64,000 nt of DNA from positions 13,623,298 to 13,687,297 of the forward strand of contig CM034603.1 of the NCBI GenBank assembly GCA_020091685.1, read 5' to 3'. The notes under the pieces were generated by a model, which saw only the letters and a list, made by a program, of their open reading frames with translations, did no database searches and was not told the origin of the DNA. Within the stretch, counting starts at the first letter, position 1; the number at the start of each line of letters is the position of its first letter. The DNA comes from Lutjanus erythropterus (taxonomy: Eukaryota > Chordata > Actinopteri > Lutjaniformes > Lutjanidae). The translations under genes and the position numbers were made by a program. This document shows positions 25,320 through 38,814 of this stretch, in pieces.

Positions 25320-26785
25320 AAAATGAACTGTAGATGTAGACAAGCTACTGGTACATGTCATCCCAGCGTACATTATAGCAATAACTGATTTGAATGTTCT
25401 TTCTTTTTATTTATAATTTGTTGCTTGTATTTTGAAGATTAAATCAGTCAGCATCTGGTCCTGCGCCTGTTAATTCTTGTGAGCTTGACAATTTTCACTC
25501 AGCCCTGGGCAGTGATGTGAAGAGCCACATTTCCCCACACATATATATGTATATAAAAGAAGTTGTAAAAATGTGATAAACAATGATAAAATGCATCTTA
25601 AAAAAGTTGTAGTTTGATAATTCTATTTGGCTTGGCAGCAACATAGTATGAAAGGAGCTGCAGAACTTTAACTTACTGCACAAGTTTAATAGAATAGAAC
25701 TACAGTGCATCTTGAACCTTAGTCTACTTTGCTAGCACAGGTTCAGGAATTTATCTGTATTTGCCATTGTGCTGGTTTGTCTGTGTTTGCGGTTGTGCTG
25801 GTTTGTCTGTGTTTGCTGTTGTGTTGGTATGCTACTGCACAGAACCCGTAAGTTTGCCTACGTGACAGGTGCCATCTGACTCCTCTGGATGTGTTATCTT
25901 TGAGGGCTGGACACATGATTTTTTGGCTCTTTAAAGCTTATTTGCTCTCTCCTGCACCCCGAAGTGAACTTTGAAAAGGATTGCAACATGTAGTCTACAC
26001 TAGGTTGCTGGGTTCTGTGCGTATCCTCCTTCTCTTAGAGATCATTTCTGTAGTCTGTTGGGTTAAGGACATTTTCATATTCTTTATGAATCTACACAGT
26101 TTAGCAATACGAAACCAACATTATGCAAGCTTGGTTTTTCTTTTTGAGTATTGCCATGGATTTGTTTTTATTGTGGTGTTGTTATTGTTTTATTAGAATT
26201 CGGTCAACTTGGCTTTAATGTACCAGGGTAGTGACTTGACTGGTTAAATGTCAGTAAATACCATTTCAATGCTAAAACTACCTTATAGTGCGGCAACAAG
26301 AGTGTAGGAATGTATTTAAGACCAAGATCTTAACATGAGATTGGCAGGCTGCCCAGTGAGGGATTCTTAGTGGCTTGAATTCACTAAACCACGTGAGGGC
26401 TCAAATAATGCCCTGACCAATGACAACAGCAGCAGCAGAAGGAGGAGGAGGAGGAAGGGCAGAGGGTTGACTGTGCAGTTCTCTGTAGCATGTTTTCTAC
26501 CAGGTCTTATCCTTAGCAGGCAAATCCATGCTGAAGAAACACATATGCTCACTTTTTAAACCACCATGAAATTCTTTTTCTGACATGCTATTTCCTGTTT
26601 CTGATGAAAAATAACCATAGTCCTAATATGTCAGTGCTCTTCATGAGTTTTTAAATCAGATTCATGTTAATCACTTGAATCAGGACGGATTGAAGGTAGT
26701 GGCAAAATAGTGGAACCTGCATGAAAACATCTCCACAATACATGAGAGGCTCTGTCTTTAGTGTCTAATGTTGTTGCACTTGGCT
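25320..26785. other. Intron sequence, nothing recognised
   Basis: AT-rich. A triple near-repeat of 'tgctggtttgtctgtgtttg' lies at about 25770-25825, and a GCA/GGA run at 26425-26458. No exon is supported. Confidence 0.5.
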
Positions 26786-26790
26786 GTGGG

Positions 26791-27500
26791 CAGAGGTGTG
26801 GGTTTGACTCAGACTGAAGTCACAAATTTAATGACTTTAGACCCGACTTGATAAAATCAATCGTGCATCAGTACTTGGACTTCAACACTAATGACTCATG
26901 ACTTCACATGGACCTGAGCATTTTGACTTGAAGATAGATAATTAGAGAGACTACACACCCCGAAGTCTTGTAAGTGATGTCATAATTTTCCCCCTCCAAA
27001 AGCCAACATTAGCTGCTGAAGTGTTGTAGTCGCACAACAGTGGGACTTAAACCTTCTTTCTCGTCACTGCTGATAAAAGGACCAGGAGTTGCTGGATAAA
27101 ACACTTCAGGTAAGATAACACGGGAACAAGATTGGCGTTGGTGATGTATATTGTGTGAAAGAAGAGTGGCTTCACACAAAACTAAACTACGACAAATTGA
27201 GACTTTCTTGATTCGTAACGGAGTCAAAAAATAATTTGTCACTCGCCATAGTCTACCATTCATATTTTCCGAATTTAGGTCCAATAAGGGTCACTGGAAG
27301 GGGCGTGACTTAGGCTCTCTATTGATATATTTAACAAGCTAACAAAGTAGCTTATCTAAATTAGCTTAACAGCTAAGTAACTTTACAAATCAATAAAGTG
27401 AAAACCTCAATGTTACATAATGACTTGTTTAGGACTCGAAACTCAAATTTTAGGACTTGTGACTAGCTTGTGACTTGCAAAACAATGACATGGTCCCATC
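26791..27500. mobile_element. hAT-like element, split by unrelated sequence
   Basis: The left part starts CAGAGGTGTGGG and carries 'gactcagactgaagtcacaa' and 'atgactttagacccgacttg'. The right part (27420-27500) has 'ggacttgtgactagcttgtg' and 'acaatgacatggtccca'. Together they match the two ends of a common fish element rich in 'gactcgagtc' phrases. About 470 bp between (26950-27419) do not match that pattern and may be a nested insertion or the element's own interior. Confidence 0.5.
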
Positions 27501-27656
27501 AATAAACATGTAAACATTTGCTGTAATAATTATGTTAGACTACACTGGTATTGCCAACCTACTTTAAAACCTTAGGGGATTAGTTTATTGCTAATTTTTA
27601 TTTTTGCATTTTTCCAGATGTGCCCTGTTAATCTAAATCCAATAGGAATCAAAGAG

Positions 27657-27687
27657 AGACCCCCCCTTTTTTTTTTTTTTTTTTTGG
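27657..27687. repeat. Poly(C)/poly(T) run
   Basis: A run of C followed by about 20 T. It is simple sequence. Confidence 0.9.
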
Positions 27688-27699
27688 TTCCTGATTCCC

Positions 27700-28940
27700 A
27701 CTCTGTTGGTTCCACTTATATTTGGGCCTGGTATTTACCGAGGTGTGTATGTGTGTGTCTATGCTTCTCAACTGTGTTTGTTTATGTCTGGCTCTTCTCA
27801 CTGCCACCAACTTATCACACGCACACACAGACACACAACTGCCACCTGGCTTTCTGTCACGTAGCAGAGACAGTCGTCTTCCAGGTCTGATCCTCCTGAG
27901 ACCAAGTGCTCTAATTAACCAGCACCACACAGACACACACACACATGCACAGCCATGTCATGACTCCTCTGAAAGCCTTCTGTAGTGCCTGAACACCATA
28001 ATTATTGTAATACTCACTCAGCAAAATTTATCTAGGGGATGTGTTTACAATGATAGGAGCAGGTTTCCTCTCTAAACTGCAGCAGTTTTATTTTTGAAAT
28101 TTGAATATTTTAATAGTATTACCTCAACATTTTTGTAAACAGCACTCCCATATTGCAGTGGTCTGTGAGGTCTCAGTTGTTGCTTAGAAGCATCTGTGTC
28201 TTCCAGACAAAGCTATTTGTTGATCTCCAGTCATAATTTAAAGCACACAAGAGGCACCGAACAAACCACAGAGGTCTTGTTTCATCTTAGCAGAGTCTTT
28301 TGGCTGTTTAAAGCCAGTCGGAGGAGTAGAAGGGCTCTCACACTTCAAAAACAGCAGCAGCACTGATATCACTGCTCACATAGTAGACGAGGTGATGCAG
28401 CTGAGATGTAGCTACACCTTGAAAGGTGCATGCGCTCACTTTAGAAATATCAGAAACACTTTGATGAAATGTGCAGAGAATTTTTTCTTTGTTGCACCTA
28501 GGCAGTCACAGTGACAAATTGTGTGAATGTTTCTTATTACAGAATAGAATGCAATAGATACTTTAGGCAAGGCAACTCTTGTGTAACACATCATATACTG
28601 GGCAACTGAAATAAATAAATTACATAAGATATTAACATGTCAGATTAAAACAGCAAACAATTAGAGACTCTAAAAAGTGAAAGAATATGTAAATCATTTT
28701 TCAGCCTTGGATTCCAAAATGGCAAGTGTTGCAGCAAGATAAACGTGCAGGATAGCAGCTAAAAGCTGTTTGACTTAATTCTGAAAACAATATGCAGACC
28801 AGAGCTGACTGACTTCTGAGGTCTTGTAGTTTGATCATGTAAACACCAGACTATACACATCAGTTCATAAATAATAAACAAGAGACTGTACATATAGTGT
28901 CAGAGCAGAGTACCTGTATGCACATGTACCATCTGTTGTT
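27700..28940. other. Intron with CA/GT-rich segments
   Basis: Scattered short GT and CA runs (27740-27960) give overlapping frames on both strands that are low-complexity artefacts. The rest is AT-rich with no supported feature. Confidence 0.5.
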
Positions 28941-28944
28941 TACC

Positions 28945-29260
28945 ATAGGTTGTATGTAAAGATGGACAACACTCTTTCCCAGAGCCAGAGTCTGCACAGT
29001 AGTGATTAGGGTTGGAGCTGTGGTATCAACATCCTGCCTATACACCCAATTAATTAAAACCAAACTGATCAGAAAAGTGAACACATGATTAAAAAAAACC
29101 TACCTAAAATGACAGAAACCATCTTTGGGTAAATATTTGTTTGACACACTCTTTTTTCCCCATCTGCGAACATGGAGGGGGTGGGGTTTATGACCTATAC
29201 TGCAGCCAGCCACCAGGTGGCAATGTTAAAATCTGCAAATGACATATGTAAAATTGTATC
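28945..29260. repeat. Dispersed repeat (copy also at 40865-41180)
   Basis: Ordered blocks 'gatggacaacactctttc', 'agagtctgcacagtagtgat', 'taaaatgacagaaaccat' and 'cataggttgtatg' match the copy at 40.9-41.15 kb. The right part, 'gaggggg...ggtttatgacctatactg' then 'cagccagccacca', is a phrase I recognise as frequent in teleost genomes. The frame at 29172-29558 runs through this repeat and is not a gene. Confidence 0.75.
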
Positions 29261-29454
29261 AGGTGGGTCTATGGGCCACACGCAAATGAACAATTTAGTC
29301 AAGATGCGAAATCAAAGTAGTTTTCTTCAACCACCAGTCATGGTGGGATTACACATATTGGTTGAACCCCAACTAACAATTGCCAATTCAAAGTGCATTC
29401 AGAGGTCCACCAACTGTTCAGGAACCAAACATGTCACAGACATTACTACATCCG

Positions 29455-30002
29455 CCAGAGAGGTTATGTCTTTGCTGCAGTTTGTTTTTCAGCAGGATTA
29501 TGGAAAACCTACTAGCCTAATTTTCATGAAACCTGGTCTGTATCATGGGCTGAACTAACTGTTCAAGACAATGGTAGATGAACAACTCCCGAAGATTTGC
29601 TTAGTAAAATTATTGTTTTGGCCAAAAGAGTGGTGGTTTTGGAGAGAGCAATATTTGGCTTATATGACAACGGATTCATGCCAGAGAACTCTGCCTGATG
29701 GCAAGATAAAGCAGTGAAAATATTCTAAATATAATGTAGACTTCTCACATTGATTGTTTTAGGTGGGCCTTTTTTTAGATGGTGAAAATATATTTTAGTG
29801 AACTGAGCTCTACTGAAGGTAATACCCTGACTATGAATAAGTACCTCATACCCCGCTTCAAAAAATCGAAACTTTCTATTTAAAATTTGGAGCAGATCTG
29901 GGGCAGATACAGGAATTATTTTTCACCTTTATTAACATTGCAAGATAGGGCATTTGGCCTTGGCAGATGTGTACTCTGAGCTCTCTAAGTGCCCCTCTAG
30001 TT
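29455..30002 (+). repeat. Dispersed repeat, 'gaggttatg...tgcccctctagtt' type
   Basis: The left end 'gagaggttatgtctttgctg' and 'ttttcatgaaacctgg', and the right end 'tggccttggcagatgtgtac' and 'agtgcccctctagtt', match the two ends of a repeat common in percomorph genomes. The middle contains the sequence shared with 945-1170. No coding content was seen. Confidence 0.65.
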
Positions 30003-33000
30003 AGTGATTGATATTAAAGTTTTGCTGTAAATGGTATACCATCAGTCTATTTTATTTCTTTGAATGAAACCACTTTAAAGATTACAGCAGGATTCTCAAG
30101 TCATCATTTTCTAGTCTGAAACGTAACTAACATGAAGGAACTCAAAGTGACACAACACCAAAAGACTACAGACAACATGCAGAGAGAGATGGCAATCTGA
30201 AAACTGAAATGTTCTGAGGTAATTGAGGTAGGTTTAATAAGGCTTGGTTAGACTTGTCATTAATGGTCTGCATTTGACATGGAGACAGGATGTGACATCA
30301 CAGGTTAAGAGTCATTCTGCAGTGTGTAGACTAGTAGTTTAGTATTGTACAAAAGTGGGTGTTATGATACTGCAGGAATCAGTGACTCTTTTGAACTGCT
30401 GTAGGTGAAACCTTCCACATCTCTCTCTCCTGCCTTGTATCACTCTGCCAAGTCCCTCTGACCAAACTCACAAGTTCAAATGGAACAGAACAGAAGGAGT
30501 CACTTACCCTGTTAATATGAACGTGGTCTCTCTGAAGTTGATGAAATGGGCCAAAGTCACGGGCTAGATTTTCTCCAGCTTGCAAACAGCCAAGAATCTG
30601 GTTTTCTCTCAAACCACTTAAATTACAATATCCTGAAAGGTTATTTTGGAATATTTTGCCCAGTGACACCAAAAATAAACTGCCCACCCTGCATTTAATG
30701 TTCAAACACAAGAAACATTGAGACTTTGAATTTAGAGGTCAAGGTTCCACAAAGAATGTGGATGTGATATTACAACTTATTTCAGAAACTGAAAGGCAGC
30801 ATGATATTAAACTTCTGCTGCATGTCAGACTAATACATTAAATTACTTTAATAAGGAAAAAACAAACGTAGCCTATATACAGTCAGCTTTGCAGCGGTCC
30901 ACAGGACCTTCCTATACACAAACTGTAATGAAAGCTGTGCAGGACTGAAGCAGGAGACCTGGGAGCCAAGTCTAGCAGGTTGCATAACAAGTGCTAATTT
31001 GGTTAGCTGGAGTTGACGGCGGCTGTAATTCTCCAGCACTGTGACAGCAGAGCTGAGCAAGAGAGAGAGAGGGAGTCCACAGGCCTCCAGCCAGATAATA
31101 CAAGCTAATAGCATAACAAGCTTTTGCAGAAGAAACGTAGGCTGTGGTCAGAGCTAATTGTGGTATTCATCACTGCTTTTTGGCCCCAGGGCGTTGTTGC
31201 TGAGATGACAGTGAGGAGACAGAGCAGCCAGACAAGTATTGTTGTGGTTTTATGGTTTCAAATTCATGGTAATGTTTAATTTTGATGGTCCAAATGGCAC
31301 TTGATTTATTTATTTTATATATATATCTTGTAAACTTCACTCTGCAGACTTCTCTTTTTTCACAGATGCAATCAAAGCAGGATTTAGATTGAAACCTGTC
31401 CTTTAGTGGTAGCCAGACCAATATACGAATTGCTCTTATTGTCATTATCAAGGTGTTGGAGTAAAGTCTAAGGGTGTTGTGGGTAACTGTAAGTGTAAGT
31501 GTAAGGCATGCCCTACAAATCTCACCTTTTTTACTCAAAGTTTGACCGTGCTTCTTCCAGCAGAGCCTAGGGAAATTAATTCTTGTCATTGTCCCATCCA
31601 CTGACATTGTTCAACAGATTATTTTTATGTTTGTTTCATGGATTTTGTGGTTTGTCTGCACTGTCATGGGAGTGAAATAGATTTTTATTGTCTGAATGCT
31701 TCTCTTTACATTTTCCTGAGTGGTTTTGTAAACATGGCACTACTTCCTATTGCACACTGTACATTCTTTTTACCTGCAAAACACACGCAAACCTGCAGCA
31801 TATTTCTGAAATGACATCAGTTGTAGCAAAAAACAAAAAAAAAACAAAAAAACACCAATGCACAAATCATTTCTTGACATGATGACAGCTCAGAATGGCA
31901 CCTATCTTAAAAATGGGATCACTGATGTGTTGTTTTGCAGATGGAGCATGTACAGTGATATATGTCTTGACTCTGGGCAGGATTATGAGACTGTGGTGAA
32001 CTTCTGTTTTGTGGTTGTACAGTAAACCAGCTCTGAGCTCAGCGTAGCTGTGCAGTGGATCTCTGTGTTACCATTGAGCTGCTTAGTAACACAAATTAAT
32101 CACAGTCAGGAAGTAGGCCGTCTCTCTGTGTGTCTCTCATTGACTTTCTGTGGTTCTATTACTGTTCCCTCTCTTCGGGTCTTACAGAGACCCTGTGTGT
32201 GTGTGTCATTGCTTAACATAATGCCTCATATGCAAATAACTTTCAGTGAACCTCTCCATCACCAATAACAAAATTAGGTCTCAAACATGAACAATTTGTA
32301 TGGCTGGGTGTGGGTGTTTTTGTGTGTGGGAGTTTCTACACCCTCTTGTAAAAAACTGGGTGGAAGTTCACTATACTTTGACTTGTTATTTATTTTTCAA
32401 AACAGAGAATTTATGCAGAGATTGACTTTGAGCTTTAAATATAATTGAACTAAAAAAACAAGTAATAAACCAAAATAAATAATAAAGTGAAAAGTTAGTT
32501 TTCTATCTACAAACAGGGAACTTCTCTGCCTATGGCTGAAAAATAATTTGCATTCTGTACATATTTTTTTTGTCAGCCATGCAGCATCTTGCCACATACA
32601 ACAAGAGCCCTCATTTTGAATAACAACCCACATTAGCTTTCTAGCTAACTCCTAGCTATCTCCTTTTCAAGAAACAATACACAAGAATCAATACATGTCT
32701 TGTCCTGCTCCTCTGCTTGATGAAAGAGCTGGGAAAGTGCACTGCTAACATAATTTTGCAGGCCAGATAGCTAATTAGCTAGTAGCCAGCTGTATAGCAC
32801 ATTTTAGTGCTTGAAATGTTATTGCATATCCATCAGTTGAGATGCTTGTGTGCTGCTTAGCTATCAATAGTGCAGCTAAAAGACAAGTTTGATTGCTTTT
32901 TCCCTCTCCATTCCCCCGTAGTAGCCCAGCCTGCTGTCAATCAAACATGGACTCTGATATGAGGTATTGTGACATATCTCGAAAGCTCTACAATGAATTT

Positions 33001-33480
33001 GAAAATCCCTTTGACATTGTTTCTGACTGCAAGAGGGGGTGGCTAATTGTTGTCAACCGGACTTGATCACACAACAAACTCCCTTGAGGTGCAGTAATTA
33101 AATTATTTGCATTTCCTTCCCCCAGTTTTAGCTTCAACTGTCTATCACAGAAACCTATTCTGAGCTGTCCTCAGTGAAAGGTTTTGTGGTTGAGCAGCGT
33201 CCTCTTGCATCAGGACTCACAACTCTCTACTCTTTTGACCAAATAGTCGTAACTCAGGTTCCACTGATTACCTTTTTTTCCCAGAGTTTTTAAATGCATC
33301 TCACTTTCTGTAACAGCTCTATAGTGCAGAAATGAATATTTGACTCTTGAGAAAATAGAGGATCAGAAGGAAGAGCCTCTCTTTGGTGGGATTATTATTA
33401 TTCTTGAAAAACTACACAAAACTTCCAAGTGCACAGTCTGAGTCTTTCTGTCATTGTGTGTGTGCAGGAAAAACATTTGT
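30003..33480. other. Intron sequence, nothing recognised
   Basis: Frames of 78-145 codons (30379-30711, 30848-31114, 31170-31607 and 32397-32633, all minus) lack family resemblance and splice structure and contain short AT or GA runs. 'Agctaactcctagctatctc' and similar motifs recur at 32640-32880. No RNA gene was seen. Confidence 0.5.
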
Positions 33481-33499
33481 ACTTGCATGTGTGCTTGGG

Positions 33500-33905
33500 C
33501 AATTCACAATGTGTGTGTAGGAGGGATGGACAGCTGATCTCAACCCAACTGCTGACACACTGTGACACACACACACACAATCACATACACAAACACTGAC
33601 ACATATGCAGCTATCCCTCACTGGTGGCAGGTGCGTGTTGAAGTGTTGTGTGGTTTGAGTCCGCTGTGTCCAACTGACTGAGAGGGCGGCTGTCTCATCA
33701 GTGCACACATACACAAACACACACACACATACACACAAACTCGGTAACAACACACGCAGCAGGGGGAAGAGCCAGCAGATGTTTCGGATTTGGCCGCTGA
33801 CCAAAAAACTCACTTCTTCTTTTACTACTTTTCATTTGGTGTTCTTGATTACAGTAACCCTTCCAACTCCAACACACGCACCCCCCCCCCACATACACAC
33901 AAGCA
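33500..33905. repeat. CA/GT-rich low-complexity region
   Basis: Several interrupted CA runs (33560-33600, 33705-33740, 33870-33903 with a C run) and GT runs. The frames 33451-33813 (minus) and 33701-33931 (plus) are products of these repeats. Confidence 0.8.
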
Positions 33906-33949
33906 CGCATGCATGTACTGTTATGACTTAGCAGGTCTGACTCTTTTGC

Positions 33950-34170
33950 TATAGTTCATTTTAAAGAGACACACAGATGAACAAAAATAATCCCTCTCAC
34001 TCATCACCCATGACCCAACAGAAGTGTGTGGCAGTGCCTACATCTGCAGAGACCCCACCCTCCACCCATAGCCTCCTATTTTCTCATTATTTTGCTGTGC
34101 CCGGACGCTGTTTACCAACCCAGAACGTCTGTATTTGACTTCCTGGCAACCATACACATGCAGACACTGC
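33950..34170. repeat. Dispersed repeat, fuller copy of 3930-4100
   Basis: This copy shares 'catgacccaacagaag' and 'tttaccaacccagaacgtct' with 3.9-4.1 kb. It retains the middle part missing there ('gtgtgtggcagtgcctacat'). Confidence 0.6.
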
Positions 34171-35485
34171 ATTGGCTGCATTTGGATCGTATGTCAATGT
34201 TGTCGCCATACTGGTCCAGTCACAACTGGCCTATAAACAAATACATGTAAACAGGGAGCTGTGGTTTTTCTGGATTAAAAAAAACTCTACCGATTTAGAT
34301 GAGTCATTTTTATATTCAAGGGTTTATAATCTACACAGAGTAGGAAGAAAAGTTTGTTTTTAACTTGCTCCACATGAATCAAGAACCCCTGAATATTAAA
34401 ACGGCTGCTACCACGTTTACATGGATTTGTTCAAAGGCCAGTCTTGACCGGACCTATATAGTAAGGATATTGACGTATTGCAACACTGGGCCAAAGTGGT
34501 CAATGTGGCATCTACATATTTATGTCTATACTGGCAACAATCTTCTGGTGTGTTTCTAACTGCCAAATCCTACTTAGTCTACCTTTTAAAGCTTCAACAT
34601 GCTGCCTGTTAAACATCGATTTATCATTATCAAACTTAATGTGGCTAGATTTCCATCTAAATGTAGTGCAAGTTTTAAAAGATTTGTGAGAAAATTGTCA
34701 AATTGATGCAAATTAATGAGTGTTTCAATCCACTATTGTTTTGTGATTATTAGGAGTTGGTGTGTCAAGATAAACAGTGAGTGGCACTCATCGCTTCACA
34801 CAAATATTTAATATAAATTTTTTTGTCTGCTGCTATTTTTAATCTCCTCAAAGGATGGGTAAATGAAAAATTTGACACTTTTCATGTGGATGTCCAGCCA
34901 GTATTAATGGTAAATGTACTTACTTGAGGGAATAAATTACTGTGTTCTGCTTGTGAAACTTTGCCAGCATGTACCACAATGCACTGCGTGAGAGCTTCTG
35001 ATGCCCACACCTATGTTGCCGTGTATCAGCATCCTAGACTATAGCTATTACTTTGTTGGCCAAAACATGGCATTAGGTGACAAAAATACTCATCTAGCAC
35101 ACCCCCTGGCAACCCAGAGGTGGAGACTAGAAATCCAAGCTGAGATAGCCTGTAGTTCTGCAGATGTAGGAAGAACAACAGATTTTGCAGCTAGAGACGT
35201 TGGCTTTATTTTTCAATATAGCACTGAGGAATTTATTGCTTTATTTGACTACATTTGCCATGAACTGAACATCCACATGAAATTTCCCCTTTATGTCACA
35301 TGCTTCATGTATGCCATGATTTATTAACTAAGTCTGTTTCCATTGCACATTTTGGTTTTAACAATAGCCAAGCATAAAAACTTTGTTACATAATTTTGAG
35401 ATTTTGTTTTGAATTTCTAGTGCTTCCAATCACATTCTTTCATGCACAAATTTAAAATACACATACAACAGCTGGATGGAAACAA
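34171..35485. other. Intron sequence, nothing recognised
   Basis: AT-rich. The 108-codon frame at 35001-35327 has no recognised domain and no splice context. Confidence 0.45.
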
Positions 35486-35487
35486 GG

Positions 35488-35710
35488 GCTGGGCAATATA
35501 TAGACAATAATATAGAGATATTGCAGTAGTATTGTAGGAATGACTATTGGCACTTTCACAAAATATGAATGCAATGATGTTTTTTGTATATTGTCATTAT
35601 TAATATGGATGGAATGACTGAAAATTACATCAGTTTACTGTTGCGCAGCCTTTAGAAAAATGAAAAGACAAGACTTATGCCATATAACGATATCTAAATT
35701 AAAGTAGAAT
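35488..35710. mobile_element. Degraded 'gggctgggcaatata' MITE
   Basis: The start 'agggctgggcaatatataga' and the tail 'ccatataacgatatctaaat' are typical of a fish MITE with GGGCTGGGCAATAT ends and an ATATCG-rich interior. The right terminus is eroded. Confidence 0.5.
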
Positions 35711-37285
35711 TTGTGTTAAAAAAACACAAACCTCCAGGTGGAAAATTGAAACACACATCGACCATACTTAGAAGTCAAGGTATAGTAGCTGGGAGGTGAT
35801 GACGTGGGCAGCAAATATGACCAAATTGTTCCCTTTAAAAGAACTGACATGTACTGATGCTGGGAAATAGACACATCACCAGTGTGTGTTCCCTGTCAGG
35901 CAATGGCTCAGGGAAGAAGTTGTGCAGTTACTGAAGCTTGTAAACAATGTATATGACTCAACAAAAATATCATTGACAGTAAGAGCGTAAAGATTAATGT
36001 GGTCCTTATTTCTAGTTTATCAGACTAAGTGGGAAGGAACACCGCTGATTATTTTAAATGTCACTTAACAGACTCTATGATAAGGCATTTAGGATGTCGA
36101 TCTGAGTCAGAATAATTGCAGATGCAACAAGCTTCAATTTGAGCAACAAATGAACCAGAAATAGAGATAAGTAGGGGTGAAAGTCATTGTAACCTTTCAC
36201 ACAAAACATTTTTAGCACATTACGAGGGAAGGAGAGGTGGGAGAGAGAATGTGATTCACTGATGAGAATGTGTGATATTTCCTGAAAATATGAGTTTTCA
36301 CCCGATTACGTAAGAAAAGGTGGGACAGCATAGATTGAGTGACACCCAGTGTACAGGTAGACTCTTTCAGTGTATTTGCTCGAGGGCACAGCAACAGGAC
36401 ATGTGATCTGACTTCTCGGTAGAGACCCAGTTTGTCTGCAACACGAAAATAAATACTGTGAAATGCTTCTTGAAACAATGATTCGAACACTTCTGGGAGA
36501 GACTCAAGCAGGATTCTGCATTAGCTCAGCCATTCAAGTTAAGTGTGACAAATTGTTTCATAAAATAGGATGTTTGTGAAAGCGAACCCGAAGCCAGTGG
36601 GAACTCGATGAACCTGGACCAGCACCATACTGGTCCAGGTCAGCCTCACTGTGAGTAAAAGGCCTCCGAGCTCTCTGGATTGTCCTCCCAGGAAGAGTCA
36701 GTGTCTGAGAAAAGCAGCAGGTTTCCTTGTTATTGTGGGCAAGAGTGAGACTTCCAGCATAAGCAGTGGGTGATATTAAAGGTGAAATTCTGTTTTTATT
36801 TTACACTGTAAAAACTCCAGAGCGTATTTATCAACATACATTTGATCCTGGGCGTGGCCTCTAGTTGTACTTGATGATGGATCGACTCCTGTGGTATGGT
36901 GATGTGTCTCACTCAGGAGTGCCTCAATCCTGGAAAAAGAACATTATTCATTACTATCTGTAAGGGCATTCAGGCCATTAAAGGGGAAGTCCACTAATTT
37001 TTATGCATCAAAGTTTGTGTACTAGTCTGGGAAAGTACTGAGAATGTTTCTGAGAAAATAACCCCAGTCAAGTCACCAGGGTTAGCTTGGGCTTGGACTG
37101 TAAACATTTATTACTTAACATTGATTGTACTACAAAAGGGAGACAATGAAAGACATCTTCACAGTGATATCTTCTAATGAAAATCCTCTGTATTATGGGA
37201 CCTTTAAGATGCAGTTTTTGAGAATTACCAATATTAGGTATGAAAAGTTTGGAAGTGTAAAACCAAATTTATGTGATACATTCTC
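35711..37285. other. Intron sequence with one strong hairpin
   Basis: No exon is supported. The 92-codon minus-strand frame at 36212-36490 has no recognised product. An 11-bp perfect inverted repeat, acctggaccag / ctggtccaggt with a 7-nt loop, lies at 36612-36640. Confidence 0.5.
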
Positions 37286-37289
37286 TCTC

Positions 37290-37415
37290 ACTCAAATGTT
37301 TGAAATTTTTGCTTGAAAAATGACTGAAAATTAATAAATTATCAAAATAGTTGGTAACTAGTTTTTTGGCTCAATTGACTAATCAATAAATGGATTAAAC
37401 GTTGCAGCCAAAGCA
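37290..37415. mobile_element. Fragment of 'attaatcaatta' hAT-like MITE
   Basis: 'Gtttgaaatttttgcttgaa', 'aaatgactgaaa', 'gactaatcaataaatggatt' and 'aacgttgcagcc' match one end of the family also present at 52818-53145 and 59846-60135. Confidence 0.6.
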
Positions 37416-38644
37416 AGCAGAAGTAAACTTCCTAGTCAGTAGATAGTTTGTTAGTTAGCTACACAAACATCGGGCAGATTGTAGCTTTCCCAGGGAGATG
37501 CAGAATGTGAGCTAATGTTAGCTTAACACAAACCATAAACTGTATGCTACCAGTTAACTTTTAGTACAGTTTACATGAAATGAAAACAACTTACAACAAC
37601 GTGCCTACAGGCCTACTATTTTCTGCTTCTAACTATGGTTGGTAAAATATAGCTTTGGGTGTCCATCAACAGCCGCAACTAGTTTGTCCATGATTGTTAT
37701 TTCCAAGCAACTGTAAACTTTGTTGTCACCACTACAGAAGGCCTGCCTCTTAATCCATTCGATTGGACAATGGGGGAAGAAAACACAAATGATGTTGGGT
37801 GCTTTTCTGCCCTGAGTTGAAGTTTTTCAGTTCTAGCCCGTCAGGTCACTCCTGAAAAATACACAAGGCAGTCAGAGTATCTACACCGCAAAGCATAGAG
37901 GGCGAATTAACAGCATGCAAAACATTTAGTATACTTATTTTCACCTGCCTTATCTGGAAAACAACTGGAAAAAGATGCCTGTCACTGCAAGAACTGCACT
38001 CTGTCTGTCTGATGAGGACTTTAATCTTTATTCTTGTTTAATGTGTTACAGAGAGGACTGAATGATGTCACAAGGTAACACTTTGTGGATGTTTTCCCAG
38101 GATGCTTTGCATTTAAGGTGAGTGAGCGCATTTAATTAATTGTTTTTTGTTTTTTTTTACCAGTTTGGTGTATTATTTTCCTTAATGTATCAAAATTAGA
38201 TACAAATAAAGGGGGATAGTAACAGTCAAAAACCACAAACAATCTTTTATACCATGGTCATAGCTTACTAGGCTGAAGATGTAGTGAATAATTTAATGTT
38301 GGTGCTCTGCGCATCCCAACCTTCAAGTTGTGACCACACACATAGGAATAATACACATGTATTTATAATAAAAACAACTTAGATTTAAATGGGTTTGTAA
38401 TATATCATTCATTGATATAAAAGGTTGAGAAACTCCCCTAGAGTTTATACAGTGGAGCGTTTAAACTATACTTCCCTGTAATTGTAACAGGCTCCAAACA
38501 CAAACAGAGACACACTGGCGTGACAACATGGAAAGTGAAAGAAAAGAAACATGTTTGTATGTGCGCACATTTGAGTGAGTCAGCTAACCTGACAAATTTC
38601 GTGTGCTCTACTGAGAGCTGCTTGTGTGAATATATGTGCTAGCA

Positions 38645-38645
<1 letters not shown>
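37416..38645. other. Intron sequence, nothing recognised
   Basis: AT-rich. No exon, RNA gene or repeat boundary is supported. Confidence 0.5.

Positions 38646-38650
<5 letters not shown>

Positions 38651-38711
<61 letters not shown>
38651..38711. repeat. (GT)n microsatellite
   Basis: About 30 uninterrupted GT units. It is alternating purine-pyrimidine sequence, able to form Z-DNA and likely length-variable. A CT-rich run follows at 38778-38806. Confidence 0.97.
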
Positions 38712-38713
<2 letters not shown>

Positions 38714-38814
38714 ACCTGTGAAACACAGCTGCTTCCACCAGCGCTCACAGCTTTTGTCATTTTTAAAATGACCCCACTCTCTCTCTCCTTCTCTCTCTCT
38801 CACTTTCACTTGTG

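Noticed and set aside
29172-29558. 128-codon + strand frame
   Set aside because: It runs through two dispersed repeats and is not coding.
31170-31607. 145-codon minus-strand frame in the ncoa2 intron
   Set aside because: No domain, no splice sites and low-complexity pieces. It is a chance frame.
38049-38074. Short segment between 'ttgtgttacag' style and 'gtaaca' sites as a micro-exon
   Set aside because: Too short, with a weak donor and no homology. Such pairs are expected by chance in 35 kb.
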